From contig NZ_BAFQ01000083.1 of assembly GCF_000308375.1 (NCBI RefSeq), positions 1 to 46,918 on the forward strand: a stretch of DNA of 46,918 bases, in the 5' to 3' direction. The stretch's first letter is position 1; each line of letters begins with the position of its first letter. Below the pieces are notes generated by a model. That model saw only the letters and a program-made list of their open reading frames with translations. It was not told the DNA's origin and made no database searches. Positions 33,516 to 42,081 of the stretch are shown here, one piece after another. The position numbers and the translations under genes were made by a program. Origin of the DNA: Nocardia aobensis NBRC 100429 (GTDB taxonomy: Bacteria; Actinomycetota; Actinomycetes; Mycobacteriales; Mycobacteriaceae).

Positions 33516-35699
33516 TCAGCCCTTCGCGGCGAGCGCCTTCGCCTCACGGCGGCGGCGGTGCAGGATGGGCTCGGTGTAGCCGTTGGGCTGGCAGGCGCCC
33601 TCGAGGATCAGTTCCTTGGCGGCCTGGAAGGCGATGCTGCCGGAGAAGTCGGGGGCCATCGGCTTGTAGGCCGGGTCGCCCGCGTTCTGCCGGTCGACGA
33701 CGGGCGCCATCCGCTCCAGGCTCTCGACGATCTGCTCTTCGGTGACGATGCCGTGGCGCAGCCAGTTCGCCATCAGCTGGCTCGAAATACGCAGGGTCGC
33801 ACGGTCTTCCATGAGTGCGACGTCGTTGATGTCGGGCACCTTGGAGCAGCCGACGCCGTGATCGATCCAGCGGACCACGTAGCCCAGGATGGACTGCGAG
33901 TTGTTGTCCAGCTCGTTGCGGATCTCCTCGGCCGACCAGTTGGTGTCGGTGGCGAGGGGGATCTCCAGGATCTGGTCGACGGTGGCGCGGGGGCCGCCCT
34001 TGGCGATCTCGGCCTGCCGCTTGAACACGTCCACCAGGTGGTAGTGGGTGGCGTGCAGGGTGGCGGCGGTCGGGGAGGGGACCCACGCGGTGGTGGCGCC
34101 GGCGCGCGGGTGGCCGATCTTCTGCTCGAGCATGTCGTGCATCAGATCCGGCATGGCCCACATGCCCTTGCCGATCTGCGCCTTGTGCTGCAGTCCGTCG
34201 GCCAGGCCGTTGTCGACGTTCCAGTCCTCGTAGGCGAGGATCCACTGCTGCTTCTTCATCTCGGCCTTGCGGATCATCGCGCCGGCCTCCATGGAGGTGT
34301 GGATCTCGTCGCCGGTGCGGTCCAGGAAGCCGGTGTTGATGAAGACCACGCGGTCCTTCGCGGCCGCGATGCAGGCCGCGAGGTTGACCGTGGTGCGGCG
34401 CTCCTCGTCCATGATGCCGACCTTGAGGGTGTTGCGGGCCAGGCCCAGTACATCCTCGACACGGCCGAACAGCTCGTTCGCGAAGGCGACCTCGTCCGGG
34501 CCGTGCATCTTCGGCTTCACGATGTAGACCGAGCCGGTCCGCGAGTTGCTGACCTTGGCGTTGCCGTTGAGCGAGTGCACCGCGATCAGCGAGGTGATCA
34601 GGCCGTCGAGAATGCCCTCGGGCACCTCGTTGCCCTCGGCGTCGAGGATCGCGTCGGAGGTCATCAGGTGGCCCACGTTGCGCACGAACAGCAGCGAGCG
34701 GCCGTGCAGCGTCACGTCGTTGCCGTCGAGGCCGGTGTAGACACGGTCGGGGTTCATGGTGCGGGTGAAGGTCTTGCCGCCCTTGCTGACCTCTTCGGCC
34801 AGGTCACCCTTCATCAGGCCCAGCCAGTTGTGGTAGCAGAGCACCTTGTCCTCGGCGTCGACCGCGGCGACCGAGTCCTCGAAGTCCATGATGGTGGTGA
34901 CCGCGGACTCGAGCACGACGTCCTTGACGCCGGCGTCGTCGGTCTTGCCGATCGGCGATTCCGGGTCGATCTGGATGTCGATGTGCAAACCGTTGTGGCG
35001 CAGCAGGATCGAGCTCGGCGCGGACGGATCGCCCAGGTAGCCCACCAGGGCCGAGGAATCGGCCAGGCCGATGTCGGTGCCGTCCTCGAGGGTGACCTCG
35101 AGTTCGCCGTCGACGATCTTGTAGGCCTTGGAGCCGACGTGCGAACCGGTGATCAGCGGCACGGCGTCGTCGAGGAAGTTGCGCGCCCACTCGATGACCT
35201 TGTCGCCGCGGACCTTGTTGTAGCCGGTGCCCTTCTCCGCGCCGTTGGCTTCGGAGATGGCGTCGGTGCCGTACAGCGCGTCGTAGAGCGAGCCCCAGCG
35301 CGCGTTGGCGGCGTTGATGGCGAAACGCGCGTTGCTCACCGGCACGACCAGCTGCGGGCCGGCGGTGGTGGCGATCTCGTCGTCGACGTTCTGGGTGTCG
35401 ATGGCGAAGGGGGCGGGCTGCTCGCGCAGGTAGCCGATCTCGGTGAGGAACTGCTTGTATGCGGCCTTGTCGTAGCCGGCGCCGGGGTTCTCGGCGTGCC
35501 AGGCGTCCAACTTGCCCTGGATCTCGTCGCGTTCGGCCAGCAGGGCGCGGTTGCGGGGAGCGAGGTCGTTGATGACGCTCTCCGCACCGGTCCAGAACGC
35601 GGCGGAATCTACGCCGGAGCCGGGGAGCGCCTCGTTCTCCACGAAATCGTGAAGAACCTTGGCCACCTGGAGCCCGCCGACCTGAATCCGCTCTGTCAT
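33516..35699 (-). CDS. glcB: Malate synthase G
   Basis: This 727-aa protein is malate synthase isoform G, the second glyoxylate-shunt enzyme (acetyl-CoA + glyoxylate to malate). Matching features: [30 protein letters not shown] at the start; [45 protein letters not shown]; the C-terminal catalytic region [25 protein letters not shown] and ENHGVGCSK-like [30 protein letters not shown]. Length is normal for type G. ATG at 35699 follows GAGGCAG. It allows growth on fatty acids and sterol-derived acetyl-CoA, which suits the lipid genes elsewhere in the window. It matches Rv1837c in position. Confidence 0.97.
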   Translation of the reverse strand: MTERIQVGGLQVAKVLHDFVENEALPGSGVDSAAFWTGAESVINDLAPRNRALLAERDEIQGKLDAWHAENPGAGYDKAAYKQFLTEIGYLREQPAPFAIDTQNVDDEIATTAGPQLVVPVSNARFAINAANARWGSLYDALYGTDAISEANGAEKGTGYNKVRGDKVIEWARNFLDDAVPLITGSHVGSKAYKIVDGELEVTLEDGTDIGLADSSALVGYLGDPSAPSSILLRHNGLHIDIQIDPESPIGKTDDAGVKDVVLESAVTTIMDFEDSVAAVDAEDKVLCYHNWLGLMKGDLAEEVSKGGKTFTRTMNPDRVYTGLDGNDVTLHGRSLLFVRNVGHLMTSDAILDAEGNEVPEGILDGLITSLIAVHSLNGNAKVSNSRTGSVYIVKPKMHGPDEVAFANELFGRVEDVLGLARNTLKVGIMDEERRTTVNLAACIAAAKDRVVFINTGFLDRTGDEIHTSMEAGAMIRKAEMKKQQWILAYEDWNVDNGLADGLQHKAQIGKGMWAMPDLMHDMLEQKIGHPRAGATTAWVPSPTAATLHATHYHLVDVFKRQAEIAKGGPRATVDQILEIPLATDTNWSAEEIRNELDNNSQSILGYVVRWIDHGVGCSKVPDINDVALMEDRATLRISSQLMANWLRHGIVTEEQIVESLERMAPVVDRQNAGDPAYKPMAPDFSGSIAFQAAKELILEGACQPNGYTEPILHRRRREAKALAAKG

Positions 35700-35997
35700 C
35701 TACTGCCTCATTTCGAGAAAGCCGGATGGAAAAAGTACGCCTGTCATGTTACCCGTGGGTAGTTGCACGGTCGCGGTCGGCATCGATTGAGCAGGCCCGA
35801 TTGTATCCTGGGCCACAACTGCGGTCGGGTGCCCCGGGTCGGCATCCGGCCCGGAAATTCGGCAGGCCCGCGAGGCGTCGACAAGCGGCGATCCGGGATG
35901 TCGGTAGCTGTGCGGCGGGTTCGTCACGCTGCGGGGCACTGCGAAGGCGCCCGACAAGCAACCGATGGCCACGGGCCGGGTTGGCGAGCGGGGTCCA
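35700..35997. other. glcB promoter region
   Basis: This 298-bp gap has no convincing gene. On the minus strand TACAAT (35800-35805 as ATTGTA on plus) is a likely glcB -10 element. TACCCGTGGGTA (35750-35761) is a near-palindromic site between that promoter and the start. The right part (35830-35997) shows nothing clear. Confidence 0.5.
35750..35761. promoter_or_regulatory. TACCC-N2-GGGTA dyad upstream of glcB
   Basis: TACCC and GGGTA flank GT, giving a compact inverted repeat 51-62 bp before the glcB ATG and downstream of the predicted -10 box. It does not fit the RamB or GlxR consensus as remembered. It is a plausible repressor site in the 5' untranslated region. Confidence 0.4.
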
Positions 35998-37077
35998 TCA
36001 CGTCGTCCGGGCGAGCTGCGTGGGTGCGGCGTCGAGCGCCTGCTCAGGAAGGTGGCGGGTGCGCCGGGGTAGAGTCGCCAGCAACAGTCCACCCACAGTC
36101 CAGCAGCTCAGCACCGCCAGCGCCGCTGCCGAGCCCGAGCCGCCGAAATAGGCGGTCGAGCGCAGGGCGGTGGCGGCCGCGCCGGGCGGAAGCAGGGTTC
36201 CCAGGGTGCCCCAGCCGGTCGGCAGCAGTTCCGGCGCGGACATGGCGCCGGAGAGTGGAATGCCCAGTGCGACAAAGGTTGCCGCACCCAACCCGAGCCC
36301 TGGGAGGCCGAGCGCGGCGCGCAGGCCGAGAAGTGTCAGGGAGGTCGCGCCGATTGCCAGGGCAACCACTCCGGCGTTGGCGAGATAATTCCCGGTCAGC
36401 ACGTCGAGCCAGGTGTGCAGTACAGCGGTGACCGCGAATCCGGCGATGAGTGCGACGGCCACGGCCGCGCCGATCCGGGCGGTGCGGCCCAGGGGCAGTA
36501 GCGACAGTGCGGCGCCGGTCAGCAGACCGCCGATGACCATGGGGACCAAGGTGAGGCCGAAGACCGCGCCGTGCGGGTCGGCGGGAGGCGTCGCGACCAC
36601 ATCGGTGACCACCGGAGCCGGCGACAGTTGCTGCGACGTAGTCGAGGGTTGGCCCGCGGCAGGACTGGGCTGTTGCGACTGCCCGGAATTCAGCTGTGGC
36701 GCAGGGGTTTGCATCCGTTGGCTCATGCTCCGGGCGGCCTCGCTCAGGGCCTGGGCGACCGCAGGACCGGCTGCGGAGGCCGTCAGCACCTCCGGCCCGT
36801 TCGCGCCCATCACGATGGCGCCGTAGATGTCGCGATCCTCGATGGCCTGAACGGCCGCGGGGCGGTCGGGATACGTCGTGGCGTCGATCGCCGAATCGCC
36901 GAGGGCGCCGAGGCCCTGGCGTACCTGTTCGACGGCGGGCGCCGGGCCGGCCACGCCGACCGGGAGATGGCGTGGGGCCAGGTTGCTGGTCGGCCAGGCG
37001 AAGGCGGTGACCAGCACGGTGATGAGGGCGGACAGGGCCAGAACCGGTCCGAGAACGGTGGCGGGCGACGGTCGCAT
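35998..37077 (-). CDS. Polytopic membrane protein, ABC-2/YhgE-like
   Basis: This 359-aa protein has one N-terminal helix, an external region (~30-170) with a Gln/Ser/Pro-rich linker (SQQPSPAAGQPSTTSQQLSP), then about six helices (from LTLVPMVIGGLLTGAALSLLPLG to VLSCWTVGGLLLATL). This matches the YhgE/Pip or ABC-2 type permease-like layout found in DUF3533-type membrane proteins, but no ATPase is adjacent. The ATG at 37077 follows TTGGAG. The divergent TetR gene and paired operators imply induction by a compound, so efflux is a reasonable guess, not established. Confidence 0.75.
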   Translation of the reverse strand: MRPSPATVLGPVLALSALITVLVTAFAWPTSNLAPRHLPVGVAGPAPAVEQVRQGLGALGDSAIDATTYPDRPAAVQAIEDRDIYGAIVMGANGPEVLTASAAGPAVAQALSEAARSMSQRMQTPAPQLNSGQSQQPSPAAGQPSTTSQQLSPAPVVTDVVATPPADPHGAVFGLTLVPMVIGGLLTGAALSLLPLGRTARIGAAVAVALIAGFAVTAVLHTWLDVLTGNYLANAGVVALAIGATSLTLLGLRAALGLPGLGLGAATFVALGIPLSGAMSAPELLPTGWGTLGTLLPPGAAATALRSTAYFGGSGSAAALAVLSCWTVGGLLLATLPRRTRHLPEQALDAAPTQLARTT

Positions 37078-37092
37078 CGCAACTCCAAAGAG

Positions 37093-37106
37093 AAGGAACG
37101 TTCTTT
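37093..37106. promoter_or_regulatory. TetR operator 1 (AAGGAACGTTCTTT)
   Basis: The site has a perfect GAACGTTC core (37096-37103) with AA/TT flanks, 16-30 bp before the membrane protein start. It shares AACGTTCTTT with the site at 37145-37160, so the two likely bind the same TetR dimer. Confidence 0.6.
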
Positions 37107-37144
37107 TTGTGTTTCGAGCATGCGCCGGGCGCGCCGAGATTGTC

Positions 37145-37160
37145 AAGAACGAACGTTCTT
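37145..37160. promoter_or_regulatory. TetR operator 2 (AAGAACG-AA-CGTTCTT)
   Basis: AAGAACG (37145-37151) and CGTTCTT (37154-37160) are exact complements with 2 bp between. The site touches TATGAT (37163-37168), the -10 of the TetR gene, so binding would repress it. The TetR mRNA appears leaderless (6 bp from the -10 to the ATG). Confidence 0.68.
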
Positions 37161-37174
37161 TTTATGATGCGGTG

Positions 37175-37771
37175 ATGCCGCGACTGACCGAAGAGCGTCG
37201 TAACGCCCGGCGCGACCAGCTCATCGCCGCCGCCGTGCGGTGTGTGGCCCGCGAGGGATTCCACAAGACGACGATGTCCGCGGTCATCGCCGAATCGGGG
37301 ATGTCGGCCGGGGCGGTCTACGGCTACTTCGCATCCAAGAACGACATCATCCGCGCGATCGCCGATTCCGTGCTCGGCCGGATGACCGCGAATCTGGCGC
37401 GGCTCACCGAAGGGGAAACGCCGGTGGCGCCGATCGACGCGCTGGAGTCGGTTCTCGGGCAGATAGCGGATCTGGCCCGCGGCGGTGATATTCCGCGCGT
37501 CGCGGTGCAGGCGTGGGCGGAGGCAGGGCGGGACGAGGCGGTTGCCGGGATCGTCCGCGAGCGGCTGACGCAAGTCCGGGCCGCCTGGCGGGAGCTGCTC
37601 GTGCGCGCCCGCGAGGCCGGATTACTCTCCGCGGCAACCGATATCGATGCGCTGGCCCAGATCATGCTCGGCGCGATGATGGGGTTCCTGCAGCAGTACC
37701 TGCTCATGGGCGACGTCCGCCCGGATTCCTACGCTGCCGCCTACCGCAGTCTGGCGGGCGCCCGAGAGTAG
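37175..37771 (+). CDS. TetR/AcrR-family regulator, divergent from membrane protein
   Basis: This 198-aa protein has the TetR HTH at ~10-55 (RNARRDQLIAAAVRCVAREGFHKTTMSAVIAESGMSAGAVYGYFASKNDIIRAIAD) and a variable all-helical ligand domain. ATG at 37175 lies 6 bp after TATGAT; an in-frame GTG is directly before it. No ribosome site is present, consistent with a leaderless transcript. Two GAACGTTC sites in the divergent promoter region point to control of itself and the membrane protein at 35998. The ligand is unknown. Confidence 0.9.
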   Translation: MPRLTEERRNARRDQLIAAAVRCVAREGFHKTTMSAVIAESGMSAGAVYGYFASKNDIIRAIADSVLGRMTANLARLTEGETPVAPIDALESVLGQIADLARGGDIPRVAVQAWAEAGRDEAVAGIVRERLTQVRAAWRELLVRAREAGLLSAATDIDALAQIMLGAMMGFLQQYLLMGDVRPDSYAAAYRSLAGARE

Positions 37772-37798
37772 GCGAACGACCGGGAGACGGAAGCAACG

Positions 37799-38512
37799 CT
37801 ACTGCCGGGGCTCGATCCACAGCGCTTCGGCCAGGACGCGCAGATCGCCTTTCGGCGTGGAAATGGCCACGCCGACAGTGTGTTTGCGTCCGGAGGTGGC
37901 GATCGGCCAGGACCACACGAGGTATTTCTCCCCGGCGCGCACCGGCCCGATGCGACGGGTGGTGAGGGCGGCCGTGACGCCCCCGGGCGACATGCCGGAC
38001 AGTTCGATGGCGGCCCAGCCGCCGGGGCAGTCGACGGCCGACCAGATGTTCTCCGTGGTCAGATGTCCACCGGGCCCGGCCAATTCGGCATCGGGAATCC
38101 AGGCGGCCGCGACGAGGTCCTGGTCGCGCAGCCGCCACGGATACAGCCGCAGGCCCCGGCCCGGTGTGTTCGTGGTGCCACAGCCGTAGCAGTCGGGAAT
38201 GGCACGCCCCGCGGCGAACGAATCCCGTGACGCGACGACCGCGTCCTCCCACGTGGGTGGCGGCGTGACGGCCAATTCCACCGAGCCCGGACTCGCCTCG
38301 GCGAGGACCGTGCCGTCGGAATCGGTGAGGACGCTGCCCGATTCGGTATCGGTGATCTGCACCGGCGTCCGCACCGGAACACCGCGCCGGAAGTCGACAC
38401 GCACCTCACCACCGACACGATCGGCGAGCAGGCCAGCCACATACCCGCCGAACGCCAGATCCGGATAACCGTGGATATGCGTGGGAATGGTGATCGCCGT
38501 ACCGACAGTCAT
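37799..38512 (-). CDS. Uncharacterised protein, hot-dog (thioesterase)-like
   Basis: This 237-aa protein has features of the hot-dog superfamily: FGGYVAGLLADRVGG, YGCGTTNTPGRGLRLYPWR (like the GCG..NP.GL.L motif of acyl-CoA thioesterases) and TENIWSAVDCPGGWAAIELSG, with two probable half-domains. No catalytic residues can be named. ATG at 38512 has GAGAGG ~14 bp upstream; a much longer upstream frame is not genuine. It converges with the TetR gene at 37771, 27 bp away. A role in acyl-CoA metabolism is possible. Confidence 0.7.
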   Translation of the reverse strand: MTVGTAITIPTHIHGYPDLAFGGYVAGLLADRVGGEVRVDFRRGVPVRTPVQITDTESGSVLTDSDGTVLAEASPGSVELAVTPPPTWEDAVVASRDSFAAGRAIPDCYGCGTTNTPGRGLRLYPWRLRDQDLVAAAWIPDAELAGPGGHLTTENIWSAVDCPGGWAAIELSGMSPGGVTAALTTRRIGPVRAGEKYLVWSWPIATSGRKHTVGVAISTPKGDLRVLAEALWIEPRQ

Positions 38513-38676
38513 GCGCGTCCGAACCTCTCGATTGTGTGCCGCCCCAGCGACCATAGCGGCACCCACCGACAAACCTGCGCCGGCCGGGGAAGTCACTCCG
38601 GCCCACCGGCCGTCTCGTAGGGTCGCCGACGCGGCGGACACCGCAGTGGTGTGCCCCTGCGCCGCGCGGGAAGAGC

Positions 38677-39324
38677 CTAGGGCAGTGGTTGTGCCCCACG
38701 CTGGTTCAGCATCAGCGCGATCAACCCGGTCTCCTGACTCTGGGCGACGAGCATGGCCCGGGCCTGCTCCTTCACCGGACCGGAGGCGATCTGTTGATCG
38801 GCGGCGCGAGCCATCGCGATACCGCCTTGGTGGTGGCGGTACATCAATTGCAGGAACAGGACTTCCGCATCGCGGCCGCGAGCGGCCGAGAGCCGATCCA
38901 GTTCGGCCATGGTCGCCATCCCCGGCATACCGGGCGAGGCGGCAGTGGACGTCGGGCTCATCGAATGATGGTGAGCCGCAGTCGTATCCGCGGTCATCCA
39001 GGCCATCGGCCGGTCCGTTGCCGGAGCGGCGTTCGCCAGACGCAGCCAGCCGAGCATGGTGCCGATCTCCACCCGCTGTGACTGGTCGATCTGCTGCGCC
39101 AGCCGCGATACCTGGGGATCCACCCCGGGATCCAGGCGCTGCACCATCTGGATCGCCTGCTGGTGATGAGCCGTCATATCCTGGGCGAACCCGATTTCGG
39201 TGGCATCGAGAACCGGTGCGGCGGTGTGCTTCTCGGGCAGGACGACCGGACGCAGCGCGGCGCCGATCACCAGCAGGATCAACGCCACCGCCGCGTAGGA
39301 TCCCCAGCGTAGCCACCGCGACAT
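38677..39324 (-). CDS. DUF305 domain protein, membrane-anchored
   Basis: This 215-aa protein has an N-terminal helix (YAAVALILLVIGAALRP) and DUF305 repeats: FAQDMTAHHQQAIQM (~47-61), then the second with LMYRHHQGGIAMA. The His/Met-rich HHHSM stretch in the linker also looks metal-binding. DUF305 proteins are ferritin-like four-helix domains found with copper-linked genes in many bacteria; metal and role here are not established. Its ATG directly follows the stop of the LVIVD gene (39325), so translation is probably coupled. It is exported or membrane-tethered outside. Confidence 0.9.
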   Translation of the reverse strand: MSRWLRWGSYAAVALILLVIGAALRPVVLPEKHTAAPVLDATEIGFAQDMTAHHQQAIQMVQRLDPGVDPQVSRLAQQIDQSQRVEIGTMLGWLRLANAAPATDRPMAWMTADTTAAHHHSMSPTSTAASPGMPGMATMAELDRLSAARGRDAEVLFLQLMYRHHQGGIAMARAADQQIASGPVKEQARAMLVAQSQETGLIALMLNQRGAQPLP

Positions 39325-40902
39325 CTAGGACCCCACGATCGACTGCTGGTCGGCGGGTGGTGAATACACGTCGTTGTCCAGTTGCAGCACCATGAATCCG
39401 TTGTCGTTGCAGGAGGTCCACAGCTGGCTGCCGTGCCATTCCGGGGGCGCGAAACACCAGTCGGAGGACACGTCACCGAAGGCCAGCATCCCGGTGCGTG
39501 GCGACAAGGCCTGGGCCGGATCGAATTTGCCGTCCAGAATGGCGCGCGCCACCGAAAACCCTTCCAGCGCGGGCGGTCCGATCAGGGAACCCAGCGCGTG
39601 CGGCGAATTCCACAGTTGCAGATTCTGTCCGGTGCGGGCGGGGGGATTGAAGTAGGCGATCTCGTGCACCCGGAACGGATCGCGCACATCGAATACCCGG
39701 ATGCCGGACGATTCCCATCCGCAGGCCAGCGCCGTCGGATTCTCGGGACGGTCGGCCGCGCAGTAGTGCGGATCGTAGGAGAACACCGACCCGCCCATCG
39801 ACGAGGCGAGCATGCTGTCCTGATTCTCCGGCAGATCGATCCGCAACTTGATCTTCTCGACGACCTTGGGGTTGTTCTCGTCGGAGAGGTCGACCAGTTT
39901 CACCCCGCCGGCTCCCGCCTCGTCGACGGTGAACAGATACGGCGTGCCGTCGTAGCTGACCGGCACACTGTGCTGGGTCGCCCAGCCGTCGGTCCAGAAC
40001 ACCCGGCCGATGTGGTTGACCTGCGGATTCGGATCGCGACGCTGCACCGCGCTGATATTGAGCACGGTGAATCCGCCCAGTGCAGACAGATACATGCGGT
40101 TGCCGCCGGGGCTGATGCCGAAGCCGTGCGCCTCGATGCCGGTGAGCCCCTGCCAGATCACGTGGGGGTTCGCCGGATCGGTGAGGTCGACCGCGCTGAC
40201 GAATCCGGGCGCGATGCCCGAGGCCCAGTAGGTGCGGCCGTCGGGGGAGAAGCCGCCCTCGTGGGTGGTGATGGGCAGGGGCATGGCCAGGTTGGTGCCG
40301 GGTCCCGGGTTGAGCAGTCGTGGATGCGCGCAGTCGGAGATGTCGTAGACCGACAGGTAGCCCGTGCCCTCGAGGAACGGAACTCCGGTGCCCACCAGCA
40401 GTTTCCGTGCGGTGTTGACCTTCAGGCTCTCCCAGGTGCCGGCCATCATCGCCGGTTCGGTGAGGGTGGTGCTCAACACCGGATGCGCCGGGTCGGAGGC
40501 GTCGATCACCTGCACGCCCTGTGCGGGACCGAGCAGATCGCCGGGGAAGAACGAGCCTGTGTAGGAGCAGTGATCGTAGGTGGTCGAGGTGATGCCGGCG
40601 CCGTGCCCGGCATATCCGCCGACGAACGACATATTGCAGGTGTAGCCCTGCGTGCTGCGACCGGAGGCGCGGTCCGCGGCCGGAACGTCGCCCTGCATAC
40701 CGGTTTCCGGTCGCGAACCCGGACCGCAGTCGGCCGGGGGCACCGCGACCTTGCCGATATCGAGGAATTCCTGTACCTGGGTGGCGATATCGGATTGCAG
40801 ATCCGCTGATGCGCCGCCGACCGGCAGGATCGCGGCGGCGAGTACGGCGGCGGCCGCGGCGATGAGTGGTTTGGGCGTGCGTCTGCCAGAGCTCCGCGCC
40901 AT
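39325..40902 (-). CDS. Secreted LVIVD-repeat beta-propeller-like protein
   Basis: This 525-aa protein has a twin-arginine-poor Sec-type signal (RSSGRRTPKPLIAAAAAVLAAAILPVGGASA) ending near 31-35. The mature part has LVIVD-type repeats (GVQVIDASDPAHPVL, YLSVYDISDCAHPRL, FVSAVDLTDPANPHVI, VKLVDLSDENNPKV, IRVFDVRDPFRVHEI), expected to fold as a beta-propeller. Cysteines in pairs (YTCNMSF/DHCSYT, HYCAAD/ALACGW, DWCFAP/TSCNDN) may be disulfides. ATG at 40902 is favoured over the GTG at 40923. The DUF305 gene follows without a gap. Similar pairs occur in other actinobacteria; function unknown. Confidence 0.85.
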   Translation of the reverse strand: MARSSGRRTPKPLIAAAAAVLAAAILPVGGASADLQSDIATQVQEFLDIGKVAVPPADCGPGSRPETGMQGDVPAADRASGRSTQGYTCNMSFVGGYAGHGAGITSTTYDHCSYTGSFFPGDLLGPAQGVQVIDASDPAHPVLSTTLTEPAMMAGTWESLKVNTARKLLVGTGVPFLEGTGYLSVYDISDCAHPRLLNPGPGTNLAMPLPITTHEGGFSPDGRTYWASGIAPGFVSAVDLTDPANPHVIWQGLTGIEAHGFGISPGGNRMYLSALGGFTVLNISAVQRRDPNPQVNHIGRVFWTDGWATQHSVPVSYDGTPYLFTVDEAGAGGVKLVDLSDENNPKVVEKIKLRIDLPENQDSMLASSMGGSVFSYDPHYCAADRPENPTALACGWESSGIRVFDVRDPFRVHEIAYFNPPARTGQNLQLWNSPHALGSLIGPPALEGFSVARAILDGKFDPAQALSPRTGMLAFGDVSSDWCFAPPEWHGSQLWTSCNDNGFMVLQLDNDVYSPPADQQSIVGS

Positions 40903-41092
40903 TGCGGGACCCCCACTTTCCACAGTGAAACGGGCTGGGCGTCACCGCCGCCGAGATAGTCGGTACCACCGGTTGCGGACAACGCATCGAAACGGTAGCT
41001 CAGCCACCTTCTCATCGGGTCGGTTTTCGGAGAAAGCGGTCCGGGTGCTCCGAGCTGTTGCGCCGCAGCAACACGTGAGACAAACTCTGCGC

Positions 41093-41533
41093 ATGGGAAT
41101 GAAACACGTTGCAGTCATATCGGGTGCGGTGGCTGCCGCGTTGAACGCCGGAGTGGGAATGGCTGCGGCAGCACCGAATCCGGCCGATACGCCCCGGCAG
41201 GCCGTCGCCCGCGCATATATCGACGCGCTGGTTTCACACGATGCGAGTGCCGTGCCGTTAGCGCCGGACGCCACCCGGGTCGAAGCCGGGCTGAAAACGG
41301 GCTATTCGGGGCCGCAGCTTACTCAGGAGCTGAATCACGGCGTCCAATATTCGGTAATTCAGGATATTCGCGATCTGCGGATGACCGAATGCGGTGATGT
41401 GGTGACCGCACGCTATCTGCTCGACTCCGGTGTCGCCGGAGTGCGGTTGATGACCGTCGACATCACCGAGACCTTCGTCATTCCCGACGGCACCATCCAT
41501 ACCATCAACGCCACCATCGACCCGGTGGTGTGA
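41093..41533 (+). CDS. Small secreted protein, DUF8021-like
   Basis: This 146-aa protein has a cleavable signal (MKHVAVISGAVAAALNAGVGMAAAA) and a mature NTF2-like domain (RQAVARAYIDALVSHDASAVPLAPDATRVEAGLKTGYSGPQLTQELNHG; DVVTARYLLDSGVAGVRLMTVDITETFVIPDGTIHTINATIDPV). I recall similar nocardial proteins grouped in a domain-of-unknown-function family (DUF8021), low certainty. The ATG at 41093 has no ribosome site; ATG at 41099 is the alternative. It is divergent from the LVIVD gene and 58 bp before the NTF2-like gene at 41592. Confidence 0.72.
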   Translation: MGMKHVAVISGAVAAALNAGVGMAAAAPNPADTPRQAVARAYIDALVSHDASAVPLAPDATRVEAGLKTGYSGPQLTQELNHGVQYSVIQDIRDLRMTECGDVVTARYLLDSGVAGVRLMTVDITETFVIPDGTIHTINATIDPVV

Positions 41534-41591
41534 CCGCGCGCGGCGCGGGATCGGAAAGCACCGGAACCCAACCGGAGAGCGAGGAAAAGGT

Positions 41592-42065
41592 ATGTCCGAC
41601 AACGACGAACCGCGGGCGGTAGTGCTGCGGCTGTGGGCGGCACTGGCCCGGCGCGACTGGGACGCGGTGGCCGCATCGCTCACCGAGGACTGTATCTACC
41701 TCGACGTGCCGACCGGTCCCACGCTGGCGGCGAAGGGACCCGCCGACACCGTCAAGCGCCTGCGCATCGGGCTGGCGGGGCTGGCCGAATACACCAATCA
41801 CGACGGTCTGCTGGTCGCCGAGGGGCCGGACGTGATCTACGAGCACTCCGAAACCTGGGTGTGGCCGACCGGCGAGCGCGCCGAACTGCCCTTCGTCTCG
41901 GTGCACCGCGTGCGCGACGGGCGCGTCTCGCTGTGGAAGGACTACTGGAACTTCGAGACGCTCACCTCGGCGGCGCCGTCCACCTGGCTGGCGGATTTCG
42001 CGGCGGCGGATATGTCGTGGATCTACGACGCCACGGCGGAATTGAGTATCCGGCGCGCGAGCTGA
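41592..42065 (+). CDS. NTF2-like/limonene-1,2-epoxide hydrolase-family protein
   Basis: This 157-aa protein has the SnoaL/LEH cone fold: ALARRDWDAVAASLTEDCIYLDVPTGPTLAAKGPADTVKRLRIGLAG, then FVSVHRVRDGRVSLWKDYWNFETL, which resembles the GRI..WRDYFD segment of limonene epoxide hydrolases, including the acidic residue. The catalytic Asp-Arg-Asp triad cannot be confirmed by eye. It could hydrolyse an epoxide or steroid-like substrate (mycobacterial EphG relatives do). GAGCGAGGAAA lies upstream of the ATG. It converges with the DNA glycosylase-like gene, 16 bp apart. Confidence 0.8.
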   Translation: MSDNDEPRAVVLRLWAALARRDWDAVAASLTEDCIYLDVPTGPTLAAKGPADTVKRLRIGLAGLAEYTNHDGLLVAEGPDVIYEHSETWVWPTGERAELPFVSVHRVRDGRVSLWKDYWNFETLTSAAPSTWLADFAAADMSWIYDATAELSIRRAS

Positions 42066-42081
42066 GCCGCTCACCGCACGG

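Noticed and set aside
32556..35762. A 1068-codon open frame antisense to glcB
   Set aside because: Almost entirely complementary to malate synthase and the oxidoreductase gene; no protein-like features.
35700..36092. Possible 130-codon gene downstream of the membrane protein
   Set aside because: Pro/Arg/Ser-rich, overlaps the real gene end and the glcB promoter.
37096..37103. GAACGTTC as a KstR-like site
   Set aside because: It lacks the two-base spacer in AACNNGTT; it pairs better with the TetR operator at 37145.
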